From Silurus meridionalis (Eukaryota > Chordata > Actinopteri > Siluriformes > Siluridae), in contig NC_060906.1 of the NCBI RefSeq assembly GCF_014805685.1, positions 12,071,846 through 12,135,845 on the forward strand: a DNA stretch of 64,000 bases, written 5' to 3'. The translations under genes and the position numbers were made by a program. Shown piece after piece: positions 24,234 through 42,034 of the stretch. Below the pieces are notes generated by a model. That model had not been told where the DNA came from and did no database searches. It worked only from the letters and a program-made list of their open reading frames with translations. Each line of letters starts with the position of its first letter. Positions within the stretch are counted from its first letter, which is position 1.

Positions 24234-26650
24234 TGTCAGGAATTCCCCTGCCACACCCCCTTCGGCAGCTGTAAAACTTCGGATTTCCCCAAAGCATCTC
24301 GCTCCTTCTCCCGTGCATGCCCCGCCCGCACGGAGCTGCTCGCAATCAGGCTTCATGTGGAACACCTGTGACCTCTCCGCTCCAGGGTCTCCAGGCGAGC
24401 TCCTCTCCGCTCCAGGGTCTCCAGGCGAGCTCCTCTCCACTCCAGGGTCTCCAGGCGAGCTCCTCTCTGCTCCTAGGCTTCCAGGCGGCTTCCTCTCCGC
24501 TCCTAGGCTTCCAGGAGAACTCCTCTTCGCTCCAGGTCCCTGATGAGAGCTCGGCTTCGCTCCAGGTCCCTGAGGAGAGCTCGGCTTTGCTCCAGGTCCC
24601 CGAGGAGAGCTCGGCTTTGCTCTAGGTCCCCGATGAGGGCTCAGCTTCGCTCCCGATTCCCGAGGAGAGCTCGGTTCCTTCCCAGGACTTCTGGGAGAGT
24701 TCCGCTCTGCTCCAGGGTCTCCAGGAGAGCTCGGTTCCGCTCTTGAGAACACCTTTTCACCCAATGGGATCCCGGAGCATTTAACTCACCTCCGAGACTG
24801 CGCATGGGAAGTCGTCCCGTTGCCCCCGGGCTCCACTGAAGGCGACGTCTCGCCCCACAGTCTCCCTGAACGCGACACCACCTCTCAGAGCTCTGCTTCA
24901 CCCAAGGGATCCCCAGAGCTCTCAACTTGGTTCCTAGACTGCGAAAGGGATGTCGAACCACTGCCACTGGCTTCATCTGAAGGCGACGGCTCGCCCCACA
25001 GTCTCCCAAAAGGTGACGGCTCGCCCCACGAGCACTCAGAAGACGAAGTCACGTCACAGAGCTCCTCCCTCGGCGATGTCTCGCTCCCGAGCTCCTCCCA
25101 CTGCGACGTCTCGCTTATGAGCTCCTCCCTCGTTGAAGGCTCGCCTCAGGACCCCTCTCACGGCGACATCCTGCCTCCAAGCTCCCTGGACGGTGACAGG
25201 TCGCCCCTGAGCTCCCTGGAGGGTGACGTCGCACCAATGAACCCTGCCGAGGTCATCACTCTGTGCTCAATCAGGGGCGTCGCTTCATCTCCGGTCTCCA
25301 TCCAGAAGGTCTCCAGGTCCCCGTGGGTGATGAGGCTCCATTCCAGACCTTCCTGGGTAACGTCGATCCGTTCCAGGTCGCCAGGGTGGTCATCGCTCAG
25401 CCTCAGGTCGCTGCCAGAGACGTCACACCTTTCCAGGTCTCCAGGGTGACCGCCTCTCAGCTCCAGACCACTGCAGAGGAAGTCACTCAGCTGCCAGTCT
25501 TCGCTGAGGGCGTGGCTCCGTTCCCAGTCTCCGCCTTGGGCGTCACTCCACTTCAGGTCTCCGTGGAGGACGTATCTCGGCCACTGCTCTCCGCCGTGGA
25601 CGGTACTCAGCCTCCGGACTCCACGATGGGCGCTGCTGGGTTCCTATCCTTCACCAGAAGCGTCGCTCCGCCTCCGGCCTCCGGCCTTCGCCGACGTCGT
25701 CGCTCCGCACCAGGTCTCCGCTGAGGGCAGCACTCCGCCTCTGGTCTCCGCTAAAGGGCATCGCTCCGCTCCAGGTCCCCGCCGTGGGCGTCATCCTGTT
25801 CCGGGTCTCCGCGGGGGCCGTCTCCGAGCACCAGGCCTCCGCCGAGGACTCCGCCCAGCCTCGGGTTGTTGCCAGGACCGTCTCTCAGTTCCAGGTCTCC
25901 TCTGCTTGCTGGCGGCTTCATTCCGCTCCTGGTCTCTACGAGGGCCGTCTCTCCGCCTCCGGTCTGCGCCGAGGACTTTGCCCCGCTTCTGGTCTCCAAG
26001 TTGGGCTGTGCTCCGGTCCGGGACCCTGCTGGGGTCATTGTCCCATTCCGGCTCTCCGCAGGGGTGGTGTCTCCGCCTCAGGCCCTTCCTGGCTGTTCCT
26101 GGCTCTGTGGCGGTTCCGGCCGAGTCCCCTTCGACCCTAGAAGATTATTGGGGCCCTCCTCTGAGTGCCCTGGCCCACCAGGCGTGCTGTGGGTTCGGGG
26201 CGTCAGGTGCCGGCCCTTTGGGGGGGGGTGTCAGGAATTCCCCTGCCACGCCTCCTTCGGCGGCTGTAAAACTTCGGGTTTCCCCAAAGCACCTCGCTCC
26301 TTCTCCCGTGCGTGCCCCGCCCGCATGGAGCTGCTTGCAATTGGGTTTCATGTGGAACACCTGTGACTCGTTTTACTCGCTTCTCCCCAGCTCATATAAA
26401 AACCCCACATTCACCCACACTTCCGGTCCGTTATTATATGTTCATGCATGTTCGTGTAGGTTCATGTGCGTGTGTATAGTATGCCTGGATTACCCCGATC
26501 CTCCCGGTACGGCTGTATTTGTGTTCTCGGTGTGGATTAAGTTTCTAGGTTCCTGCCCAGCACCACGCTTTCCCAAGCGCATCTGTGGATTACTCGTCCC
26601 GAGCGGATATATACTTTCAGTTTGTGACTCTCCGTATCCAGTGTGATTTG
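24234..26650 (+). mobile_element. LTR retrotransposon, internally deleted (Gypsy-like)
   Basis: The same 139-bp sequence, starting TGTCAGGAATTCCCCTGCCA, occurs at 24234-24372 and 26229-26367 in direct orientation with no indels. The second copy is preceded by a run of nine G (26220-26228), the position and form of a polypurine tract, and continues through a TATA-like TCATATAAAAAC (26393-26404) to about 26650, like a 3' LTR. The first copy breaks off at 24372 and runs straight into a GC-rich repetitive block, so the rest of the 5' LTR and the gag-pol region are deleted. The exact 3' end and target duplication were not resolved. Confidence 0.72.
24373..26219. repeat. GC-rich degenerate ~30-33 bp tandem repeat block
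   Basis: 24376-24750 is a tandem array of units like CTCCGCTCCAGGGTCTCCAG (period about 30 bp). 24820-26210 continues as more degenerate 27-33 bp units around CTCCAGGTCTCCG and GGCGACGTCTCGCC. Long open frames exist on both strands and encode low-complexity Ser/Pro/Gly peptides with an 11-residue period. This is expected of GC-rich 33-bp repeats and is not evidence of a protein. Fish Gypsy-type elements can carry such blocks between pol and the 3' LTR. Confidence 0.75.
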
Positions 26651-28218
26651 TGTTGATCTCTTTACAATAGCACCAGCCAATGAGTCGGATATATTCGGTT
26701 GCAAGTACAGAATCCATCCTCAAATTTGATATTGTTTGAAACTGGTATGCTAGAAAGATGTTGGAACTCACAGTGCTTCACAGCTTGCTGCGATTTAGAG
26801 AAAAAACATGTGAAACTACATACCACAAAGACAGAAGTGACCAAAGCTTAAAAATTGTCTTTCAGAACATCATTTTATCTCTTTGCCTTATCTCTTTGTC
26901 ACTAGCTTTATTACTGTGTTCTATTTTGAACACTAATTTTTCTCTTTGACCCACATTTTAGCACACTAAGCACATTGAGCCATGTTGCACAAGAGGACAA
27001 GACATTTTAATATAACAGTTACATAATGTTTTTCCTGCATTCCAGAACAACGGATAATGAGTTGATAGGGCGTTCTAATCTTTTATATTATGAAAAAAAA
27101 AAAGTTAGAGGATAATTTGTGTCTTTCTTGCAAAAAGAAAGAGAACTGTGTGTACACTATAAGAAAAGAAGTTCATTAGAACACATTTTCAGATTGCCTA
27201 AGCCTGCGTGAAGATTCCGATTTGCCTGCAAACAAAGCAGTGCTTGTTTGCAAGCCTACTGATAATGAGAACATAATAGCACCAGGCCACAAACACATGC
27301 TGTTTAGTTAAAGTTTTGGAGTGTCTGTGATTTATGGAATAAGTGCAGAAATTATACAGCAAGCACCGCATGGAGCTGGCATGTAAATGTGTAGACAATT
27401 GAGTTAATTTAACCATTTTTAAATGTATCCTGTTTCACACATCAGTGCAAAGAGTTAATAGCTGTATCCTATTATGTCTCAAAAGTATTTTAAATGCAGC
27501 CTTCAGCATCAAACCTGATCTCTTACCTAATGCAAATGTATGCATGAGGGACACATGAAGAAATCGAATGTATAAACTTGTATCTGTCGGCCATTGTCTT
27601 TTACACTTGTCTGTTTTGTGTACATTTAAATCACAAATATTAACAAATTTCTATGTCTATTGAACTTCCAGTGTGACTATTGACTATTGTGTCTTTCATA
27701 CAACTGTTAGGAGTCTCATACGTCCCTAGTAACAATTTGAGGTGAATATTAGGATGGTTCACAGCTTGTTTCAAGAGCAAGTTTTAATTTTTTATATGTG
27801 CTGCTTCACATATCCATGGCTCTCTCTGTAATGTTCTATCACTTTCTAACATTCACAAATCCTCCTCTGCTGCCTGGACAGACAGCTCTTCATAAATATT
27901 CTCAGTCAGGTTTTGCAATGTAGCTGGTTTATACATGCCAGCATGCCATGTATTTAAGGACTATCCTTAATACATTTACATTCATATTTACTGACATTTA
28001 CCAAAGACTTTTTGATGCGTTCTCATCAGCCAGCTATAAAAGTCTATAATTTGCTCTGAATAAGGACATTTACTAAATGCTTTAAACAGTGTAAATTTAC
28101 AAATGTACAGTTCATCTATGAATGTTTTCTCAAATTTAGATTTTAGGAAAAAATATATTTAGGGTCTTTACTATTAAGAAATCCATGGAGACAATAAAAT
28201 CAACTTAACAACAGTGTA

Positions 28219-28220
<2 letters not shown>
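26651..28220. other. upstream flank of aqp4, no element recognised
   Basis: Mixed unique-looking sequence leading to the aqp4 first exon. It could hold promoter or enhancer sequence, but no motif is compelling. Weak echoes of SINE-tail sequence occur at 27970-28080. Confidence 0.35.

Positions 28221-28261
<41 letters not shown>
28221..28261. repeat. (CT)n microsatellite
   Basis: About 20 CT units some 300 bp upstream of the predicted first coding exon of aqp4. Confidence 0.93.
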
Positions 28262-28264
<3 letters not shown>

Positions 28265-28529
28265 CTGTCACCACTGAGGCAAATGGCAAATGAGCAGCAC
28301 AGAGTTTGTTGTTTAGGGTAAAAGTTTGCCCTCATTCTATTAGAGGAGATGTTGCTCTCCTCCTACTTAATTAAAGCACACATACACACACCCACACACA
28401 CGACGCACAAAAACACACATGCATGCACAGGGGAAGCACACGTTACTAAGAGAGCACATTGCTGGTCACATCAGTTGCATTTAGATAAATGATCACCAGG
28501 CTAATCTGATATTTGCTTTACATATTCTC

Positions 28530-28555
28530 ATGAAGAGAATGCTGCTCAACAAGGG

Positions 28556-28559
<4 letters not shown>
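28530..28559 (+). promoter_or_regulatory. uORF overlapping the predicted aqp4 M1 start
   Basis: A nine-codon uORF (ATG 28530) ends in TGA at 28557-28559, overlapping the M1 ATG as ATGA. This arrangement can reduce initiation at M1 or permit reinitiation. It is real only if transcription begins upstream of 28530. Confidence 0.4.
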
Positions 28560-34664
<6,105 letters not shown>

Positions 34665-34789
34665 CAATTAAGGTGCACTGAGGAAAAAGAGTTGAGTTCT
34701 ATACACTACACCAAGAGCCAGCTTAAAGAGACTGAACCGATATAGAAATGTGTGTTTGCTTGTGTGTGTAAGGGCATTGACACACCAAG

Positions 34790-35108
34790 CTTCTTCTTCT
34801 TTCGGCTTTTCCCATTAGGGGTCGCCACAGCGGATCAACCTTCTCCATACCCCCTGTCCTGTACATCTGCCTCTCCACCTTCGGCCAACAGTAGCCCAAT
34901 TTCCACCGGTACCCTGTTGGCTAACAATTTATCGTTGGTAACCTGGGCCTCGACCGATCTGGTATGAAATTATGATTCCTGATTCGCATATTTGATTTGG
35001 CACGTTTTATGCTGGATGCCCTTCCTAACGCAACCCTCCCCATTTATCCGGGCTTGGGACCAGCACTAAAAGTGCACTGGCTTGTGCATCCATAATGGCT
35101 GGGTTAAA
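34790..35108 (-). mobile_element. RTE-derived short element (5' end joined to 3' end)
   Basis: On the minus strand it starts AACCCAGCCATTATGGATGC, follows the RTE leader to CTACTGTTGGCCGAAGG, then jumps directly to the RTE 3' terminus (GATCCGCTGTGGCGACCCCT, AATGGGAAAAGCCGAAAGAA, GAAG tail). The whole coding region is absent. It lies 125 nt after the aqp4 stop, antisense to the gene. Confidence 0.85.
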
Positions 35109-35219
35109 ACATTTAATTGAATGTAATGTAATTTATTTATTTAGTGTGTATGTAAATTAATTATCATTTGAATTATTTGCATACAGTAACTGAACTCTTT
35201 TTGCTTTACAGATAAAACT

Positions 35220-35366
35220 ATTAAATCTGTAAAATTGAATTTTTTTTTTTTGTCACATTTACATTTTTATTTATCTTTTTGATTTTTCTCCAGTGTTTTA
35301 CTTCCTACATCTTCTTTCCTATAATTACCGAAAAACTAACACATTTGTATATATAAATATAATAAA
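35220..35366 (+). terminator. candidate aqp4 polyadenylation signals
   Basis: The first canonical hexamers after the aqp4 stop are ATTAAA (35220-35225) and AATAAA (35361-35366). Both lie beyond the RTE-derived element, so a transcript ending there would include it in its 3' UTR. Confidence 0.35.
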
Positions 35367-36025
35367 GTGAAATAAATAAATGTTGTCCCTCCAATCGATT
35401 ATAACTTGATTATGTTTGTATGAATTAGAATTTTCCCGGTAGCAGTTCATCCACCTCTATGACAACAATATTTTGCTGTATTTCGCTGATTTGCTCCAGT
35501 AGAGGGCAGACATCACTAACCTATTTGCCAAGCATTAGTTTGACCAAGTTTCACCTCATCCAGCAAGGCATTAGGAACCACTATGAACCCGATACTCATA
35601 TAGCAGGATATTGTATTTTCTGAAGTGAAATCTTGTAATAATCTTCTACCTAAGTGGTCCTTAGTGGTTCCTTCTACATGGAGCAGAGAAAGACCAGCAA
35701 CTTTCTAAACTTTCTTAGCAAGATAGACTTATAATTTTACACCTGCAGTTATTTTATCTAGACCAAGAGGTGGGGAAACAGACCAGTTTAAACATTACTG
35801 CTATGTTTTCTTTAGAACTGACTATTAAATATTACTACTAGTTTTTAAATCTTATCCTGTTATCTCTAAATGCCAAATAAAATATGTTCTAAAAAAACTA
35901 TACTGTATAGTGCTAGTCTTTGTTACATTCCATGTATAAAATTAAAATTCTCATTCAAAAAGTAGTTTTTTAATGTGGCTTGATTAGGTCTTGATTTGAA
36001 TCAAGCTCTATAGCAGACCAATCAA
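35367..36025. other. gene-free stretch
   Basis: No feature recognised. Confidence 0.4.
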
Positions 36026-37600
36026 GTTCCCCTTGAGTAACTCGAAGTGCGCCAACTATGCTTTGGGAATGCTCAGCATTGTCCATGCTCTGAATCAATT
36101 GTGTAATCAGTTTAATGGAAAGCGTGGCATCACCGGCTGGGTGACGTCACAACCAGGAGGCTATAAAAAGCATTTGGTGTGAAGCCGGCGCTAGCTTATG
36201 TTTGTTCAGAAAGCACTCTGTGTGTGTGTTTGCGTTTAAAAAATAAGTAAAAAGAAAAGGGAAAAAAAGAAAAATGAAAGCAACTAAAAAGTCTAAGCAC
36301 TTGTTTCGACCGTGTGTTCCTCCTTGCCACCGTATTATTACGGGGGAGAGATACGCACAGCCTATGTGTCGCTTGCCTAGGAGCAAAGCATGCTAGGTCA
36401 GTTCTCAAGGGAGCTGACTGTGCAGATTGCGCTTGCATGGTGTTGCGAACCCTTCGCTCTCGAAGAGCACTCTTTGAGGAGGGTGCTCCCACTCTTCATG
36501 GCTCTGGCCCTGCTCTCGCTGAGGCGAAGCGGCTCTCAAGGACCTGGGGTTGGCAAGGTTAACCCTTAATCGGCTCGCCTTTTCAGCTCAAAGTCTCCCT
36601 GTATTCCAACATAGTCGGAATGAAAGAGAGCAGTTATGAGGCGATGCCCCAGTTTGAAGAGATGCTGGCTGTCCATCTCTCTCTCCCCGGGTGCTGCGGC
36701 GTGACCTGCTTGGTAGGCAGTCTTTAGGGAGAACGCACACCATGGCTGTGCTGCAGGCCTACCAGACAGACCTGCTGCGAGAGCTGAACATGGGAGAGAC
36801 CTTGGGCGGTCAGAAAATTTGTGAGCTCTGCTGGGCTTCCAAACTAGCTCTTAGGGCCTCCAAAGAGACCACTAGGGCCATTGGCTGTTCCATGGCCATT
36901 TTGGTGTCCACAGAAAGCGAGGTATATATTCAAAATCTTTAATCACAAAAACCAATTCAGGCAAAACACAGAGTCCTAGCAGAACAAAAACAAAACCCAA
37001 AGTGTCCGAAAACATATGACCACAGGCTGAATAGTCCATGTATGAAAAAACAAACACAAAAACAAAGTCTCTGAAAACTAACAACCACAGGCTGAATAGT
37101 CCACATAAGAAAAACACAAAAACAAAAACAAAAACAAAATGGCCAAGAGAGGGAATCAGGGAGAGTTTAAAAAAAGTTACAGAAACTTACTTTGTGTGTA
37201 TGTGTTGAAATGTTCATCAAAGAAACTCCGCTGAGGCGGAGTGGCATGCCAGTTCCTGGGTCTCGCATATAGACTTCGCAGAGGGTTTCAAAATGGGCTT
37301 GCCCCTTTCTCCAACCTCACCTGCTCGGTCCAGCACTCTCTCACAAGCTCAGAATCACGCCTTTCGGTGGTTTCATCCCCCTGCGACGAGATAATTAGCT
37401 CTGCCTCTATTCCTCTGAGGATGAGGTATGGGCATGCTTTGCAAACTAGGCTCGAGAAGCTATGGAGCTAGGGTGGTTCCCAAGGGAACTGCTTGCATTT
37501 CTATGCGATTGCTCCATTCCCGGAGAGCACTCCTCGAGGGGGGTGCTCTCACTCCTTGTGATAAAAAAAAAAGAATAATTTTTCGGGGGTTGTGACCTGC
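36026..37600 (+). mobile_element. DIRS-type retrotransposon remnant(s), 5' part
   Basis: 36026-36190 is the DIRS left terminus (GCTTTGGGAATGC, a perfect TGACGTCA at 36142-36149, then GCTATAAAAAGC). It is followed by gag-like sequence to about 36928, then a foreign A-rich insert (about 36929-37230), then more DIRS-like sequence (37240-37600). The block CGAAGAGCACTCTTTGAGGA (36459-36478) recurs in related form at 37516-37535 (GGAGAGCACTCCTCGAGGGG), so two partial gag starts stand in tandem. Confidence 0.7.
36691..36942 (+). pseudogene. DIRS gag-like fragment
   Basis: Frame containing AVLQAYQTDLLRELNMGE and LALRASKETTRAIGCSMAIL, which resembles the conserved segment of fish DIRS ORF1 (AYQ-D-L-EL ... 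LALRATKETARAIGRSMA, from memory). It ends where the foreign insert starts. Confidence 0.6.
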
Positions 37601-38021
37601 ACCGTAGCCAAGCTACATAACTTGGCCAGCTCATGAGGTGAAAGCCCCTCTGTCCAGCATACTCATACCCATGTTACCCATTAAGTATGTTTGAGATTCT
37701 CTGTATCGGCGTATATGACAGCGTGTTCCAGTTACTGCCAATATCCAGCAACTTCGCACAGCCAATAAAGAGGAGTGGACCAACATTCCACAGGCCACAA
37801 TCAACATCCTGATCAACTATATGCGAAGGAGATGTGTTGCACTGCATGAGGCAAATGGTGGTCACACCAGATACTGATTGGTTTCCCCTATACAGTAAAA
37901 CTACATTTTAGAGTGGTCTTTTATTGTGGCCAGCCTAAGGCACACCTGTGCAATAATCATACTGTTAAAACCAAGTTAATCATACTGGCAAAAACAAGTG
38001 TTGTGTTTATAATTTTGGTCA

Positions 38022-38022
38022 G

Positions 38023-38095
<73 letters not shown>

Positions 38096-38096
38096 A
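38022..38096. repeat. (TCTA)n microsatellite
   Basis: About 18 TCTA units. Confidence 0.96.
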
Positions 38097-38278
38097 ATAG
38101 GAATATCTGACAGATTTGATTTTCTTTGGAAGTTTGGTTTGCTTGTAGCTTTTTTAATAAAAGGGTTCTTTTGGTTACTGAGATTAAGGAAATGTGTTAG
38201 ATTTAGGTGGTGCATAGCCGTAATATGCTGCTCTAATAATTATGTCAGTGGAAAGTTCAGACAAGGAGAGTAAGACAA

Positions 38279-38281
<3 letters not shown>

Positions 38282-38339
<58 letters not shown>
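38282..38339. repeat. (GT)n microsatellite
   Basis: About 28 GT units. A shorter one is at 38715-38765. Confidence 0.95.
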
Positions 38340-38342
<3 letters not shown>

Positions 38343-38713
38343 GCTGATGCGATATGCTCGGTTCCCTCTGCGCGCAGGAACAGCCTCAGGCAATGCTCCA
38401 TCACAACTCATCATAGCAAGCCGAGATGGAGGAGGGCGGCTGTTCCACAAAGCAAAAACACAACCAGAGCAATTGCTTTAAGTCTTTTTATTCAGAAAAA
38501 GGTTGTGCTCCTCAGATAGTAGTTAGAGCTCATGCACTGCCAGTAGCTTGTTGCTGCAATCCCAATTCACTTCAGGTCTCTAGGACAGAGATTTTCAAGA
38601 CCCTGTAGATTTGCCAAATCTCTGTAGTGACGTATGTGCAGGCAAGGACAAGAAAAACCCTGGACCCTGACACAGAACCCTGGAAGTTTCATGTTACAGG
38701 TGAGAGCTTCTTC

Positions 38714-38747
<34 letters not shown>

Positions 38748-38984
38748 GCGTGTGCATGTGCATGTGAGTGAGGAAGTGAATGTGTCAGTCAGCTAGCATT
38801 AAAATGTATCCTGTCCCTTGTCATATGCTATTGTTTAACCTGTGCGGAATTATGTATTCAGTGATAACTGTATTATTACAACAAAATTATACATGCAAAA
38901 TTGGCCTATTGGTTAGTACATGGTTTATCTGCAGATTCTCTGTATGCTCAGTGTTGTTCTGCATTGTTTCCACCCATCTTAAAA

Positions 38985-39150
38985 AGATGCCAATACTTAG
39001 AAAACACTAAATTGCCCCAGGTGTGAAAGCATGCGTGCATGGTGCCATAGCATTGGAGTGTATTCAAGGATTCGGTCCAGTGTCTCCAGGATAGGCTTAG
39101 ATTTATCTCTGGCCATGATAAAGATGTTACTGAAGATAAGATATTGTTTA
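38985..39150 (+). repeat. SINE-like interspersed repeat
   Basis: AATTGCCCCAGGTGTGAAAG, TGCATGGTGCC, TGTCTCCAGGATAGGCTT and ATAAAGATGTTACTGAAGAT follow the order of a common fish SINE-like repeat. The reverse-oriented relative is at 7600-7730. Confidence 0.55.
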
Positions 39151-39196
39151 AGTGTTGTCAGTTTAATATAGATTGCCAGCTTTGGTGTGGAAGAAA

Positions 39197-39672
39197 CAGT
39201 GGTGGATGAAGTAAACAAATCATGCACTTGAGTTAAAGTAGACATACACTAGGTAAAATAATATTTCAGTAAAAGTGCTCCCTTTAAACTTTCACTTGAG
39301 TAAAAGTAGAAAAGTATTGGCCTTCAAATCTACTTAGGCTATAATGTTCCTATTATTATTTTTGTTACAAGACTTAATGCAAATAGGGTCACAGGTGTCT
39401 CAAGTTAGAGTCAGGAATTTATTCCATCATAAGTTCAAAACAGAGTATATGCTCTACCCTGATTGGTGGCTCGCTGCATGCTTGACCAGTTAAGTTTATA
39501 TCCACTCATAAATAAAAGTAATGACTGATTTAAAATATTTAAAAGATATGTGACTGCAAAATGTAGTGAAGTTAAAGTCTCCCCAAATGAAAATACTTAA
39601 GTAAAGTACAGATACACAAAAAAGCTACTTAAGTACATTAAAAAATTACATTTACTTTGTTACTGTCCACTG
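39197..39672. mobile_element. hAT-like non-autonomous element
   Basis: Left end CAGTGGTGGATGAAGTAAAC and TTGAGTTAAAGTA; right end TTACTTTGTTACTGTCCACTG, an imperfect inverted repeat of a widespread fish hAT family. No clean 8-bp duplication is visible. Confidence 0.6.
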
Positions 39673-40625
39673 TTGAAGACAGTTTCAATTTGGACCTTCA
39701 TACTATATTGGAAACTTACATTTTGACCAGTGTGTGCAACTGAAGTGTTAAAGAGAACAGCTGAGTCTGGCTAGCATTCTATAATATATGCAGCATTACG
39801 TCCATTTGAGGTGAGAAGTCAGGGGTCAGACTCGGAGAGCATCTGAGGTAGATGGTCTCATTTCTATTCCAATCTCTGGCATGACTAAATTGTAGTGATT
39901 CAATCCAAATCAACATGGTGATCTAAACTATTGTATTTTAAATTTCTGACACAATTTTTTTTTTTCCGTTGTTGATGTAAGCTGCGAAACTGAGCCAGAG
40001 GCACAAATGAAGCAAACGGACAGAAGTGAAATCCTGTGGAAATGTGATATGTTCTGGAGTTTTGGACAGATAAATAAAATGACAACAAAAATGCTGTATT
40101 TGCAGTAATGTGTTGTCGTTAATGTTCTCCATGCTCAGGTGATTTTTATGATTTCGGTGTGCAGTTGGCTAAGTTTTGTTTAACTTATTGCATCATTATG
40201 TTTTACGCATGCATTATCATCTCTTTATGACCCACAGACAAGATTTGTTGGGGTCTCTTGTTCAACTATTTGCAAAAGAATACAATCTGTATTGAAAAGC
40301 AATTTCATTTTTAATTGGGACTTGATCAACTTTTTGGTAAATGTTGCCTATTATTGAAAAAACATGATGAGCCACTTATCAAAAATAATCATTAAATGAC
40401 ATTGAGTATAATTATATAACCATCCATTATACAATATATAATAATAATATTAATAAAATTACTTAATACTCAATAACTGGTGCCTTATTGACTGACAAAT
40501 GTGTTAGAATATCCAGCTAAGGAAATGCATTTATTTAATTAATTGTAACAGAACGGGGAAAAGAAAAACTCATCCATCTTTAAAAATTTGCTGACTAGAG
40601 GCAGGCTACCCAAAGCAGAGAGAAT

Positions 40626-40627
<2 letters not shown>

Positions 40628-40674
<47 letters not shown>
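40628..40674. repeat. (TTA)n microsatellite
   Basis: About 15 TTA units. Confidence 0.95.
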
Positions 40675-40678
<4 letters not shown>

Positions 40679-40752
40679 AATAAACCCAACATACTCCTGT
40701 GTTGATGCATGTAGCATTAAATAAACTCTTAACCACGTTGTCTTCCACCTTC

Positions 40753-40880
40753 AGAGGTGAGAAGTAATAAAATACAAATACTAAAGTAGATTTTTCTGAT
40801 ATTAGAACATTACTTCACTATTTATTTTTCAGACAACTTTTTACTTTCACTCATTAAATTTTTTTTTACACAAATATCTT
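40753..40880. mobile_element. hAT-like fragment
   Basis: GAGGTGAGAAGTAATAAAAT, ACAAATACTAAAGTAG and CAACTTTTTACTTTCACTCA are one end of a common fish hAT family. The opposite end is not seen. Confidence 0.4.
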
Positions 40881-41507
40881 TACTTTCTACTTCTTACAAT
40901 TTCAAAACAGACTCGTTACTATTCTATTTAGTGACATGATCAATATTTGTTCTTCTCATTGCGTTCCGTTTTCAGCCGATCAACCTATTTCTTGTCATTG
41001 CATGGCTGTTTTAATCTACCACTGGTGTATCATTTTCTGCCCATTATGCACCACAGATGTAGAGTAGACTAGTTTATGAAGTTAAAAATGATCATGGCAG
41101 AAGGCAACAAGAAGTATGGGACTAATGTGGATAAGGCAGAGGGAGTCAGTGATGTAAACATGACTGAGAACAGAGACATTCCTGATCACGTGATCATCAT
41201 CATTTTTTCTCTGTGTTCTATATGGTGGTTGTTCAGTCTGGATACATTCATTAGATAACAAAATTTTTAATTCTTTGGTAGTAATATATTAATATGATGT
41301 GCCGTCCAGTTTCCAGCATGACAATAAAACTGGTAGTACTAATGTTTGTGCGTGCTGATCCTAGAGCTAGGTCTTGTATCCTAGTATCTTTTTTTATAGA
41401 GCGTTTAATATGACTAACATTCCAGCTGGCTGTACTGTGCACCACAGCGCTTCTTTTCCACACTCATAATCACTTATGCTCAAGGAGTGTGACAACAACG
41501 TTTTCCA

Positions 41508-41775
41508 ATTCAGTTCAATTCAATTTTATTTGTATAGCACTTTCAATAATTAATATTGTTCCAAGCAGCTTTATAGAATTAAATAGATTGAAAATAGATA
41601 TTTAGCATATATTTGCATTAAATATTAGTCGTTATAATTTTCTTCTTAAAGAACAAGCCAAAGGCAAGGCAATAAATAACTACCTGAGATGATATGAGGA
41701 AGAAACCATAAAGCTTAAACTTAAGAGGAACCACACTCAAAAGGAAAACCATCCTCATCTAGGTGACACTGAATG
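41508..41775 (+). repeat. interspersed repeat, unclassified family A
   Basis: Begins TTCAATTCAATTTTATTTGT with ATAGCACTTTCAATAA and CCAAGCAGCTTTATAGAATT, then GATATGAGGAAGAAACCATA and AGGAACCACACTCAAAAGG. The second half matches 45825-45890 in the same order. Confidence 0.65.
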
Positions 41776-42034
41776 TCTGTTTATTATAGTTCCATCTTTG
41801 TTATCAACTGCTCACTGATGAGTGCTTCAATGATAAAACCGTTCTTGGAAATTCTTGGGTTCTCTGTAGCAAAGCACCCACACAAATTTCAATCCAAATC
41901 TGTTCTCATGGGCCGTGAGTTTAAACTTCCACACCAAACTTACATAGGGCTGCTGATATCTAATATTTTAGTAATCGAGTATTCTTACAATTATTCCACC
42001 AATTAATAGAGTAATCAGATAAGAAGTACTAAGC

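Noticed and set aside
24207..25449. 185- and 209-residue Ser/Pro-rich proteins in the GC-rich block
   Set aside because: Periodic translation of a 30-33 bp repeat. Overlapping open frames on both strands show the openness comes from base composition.
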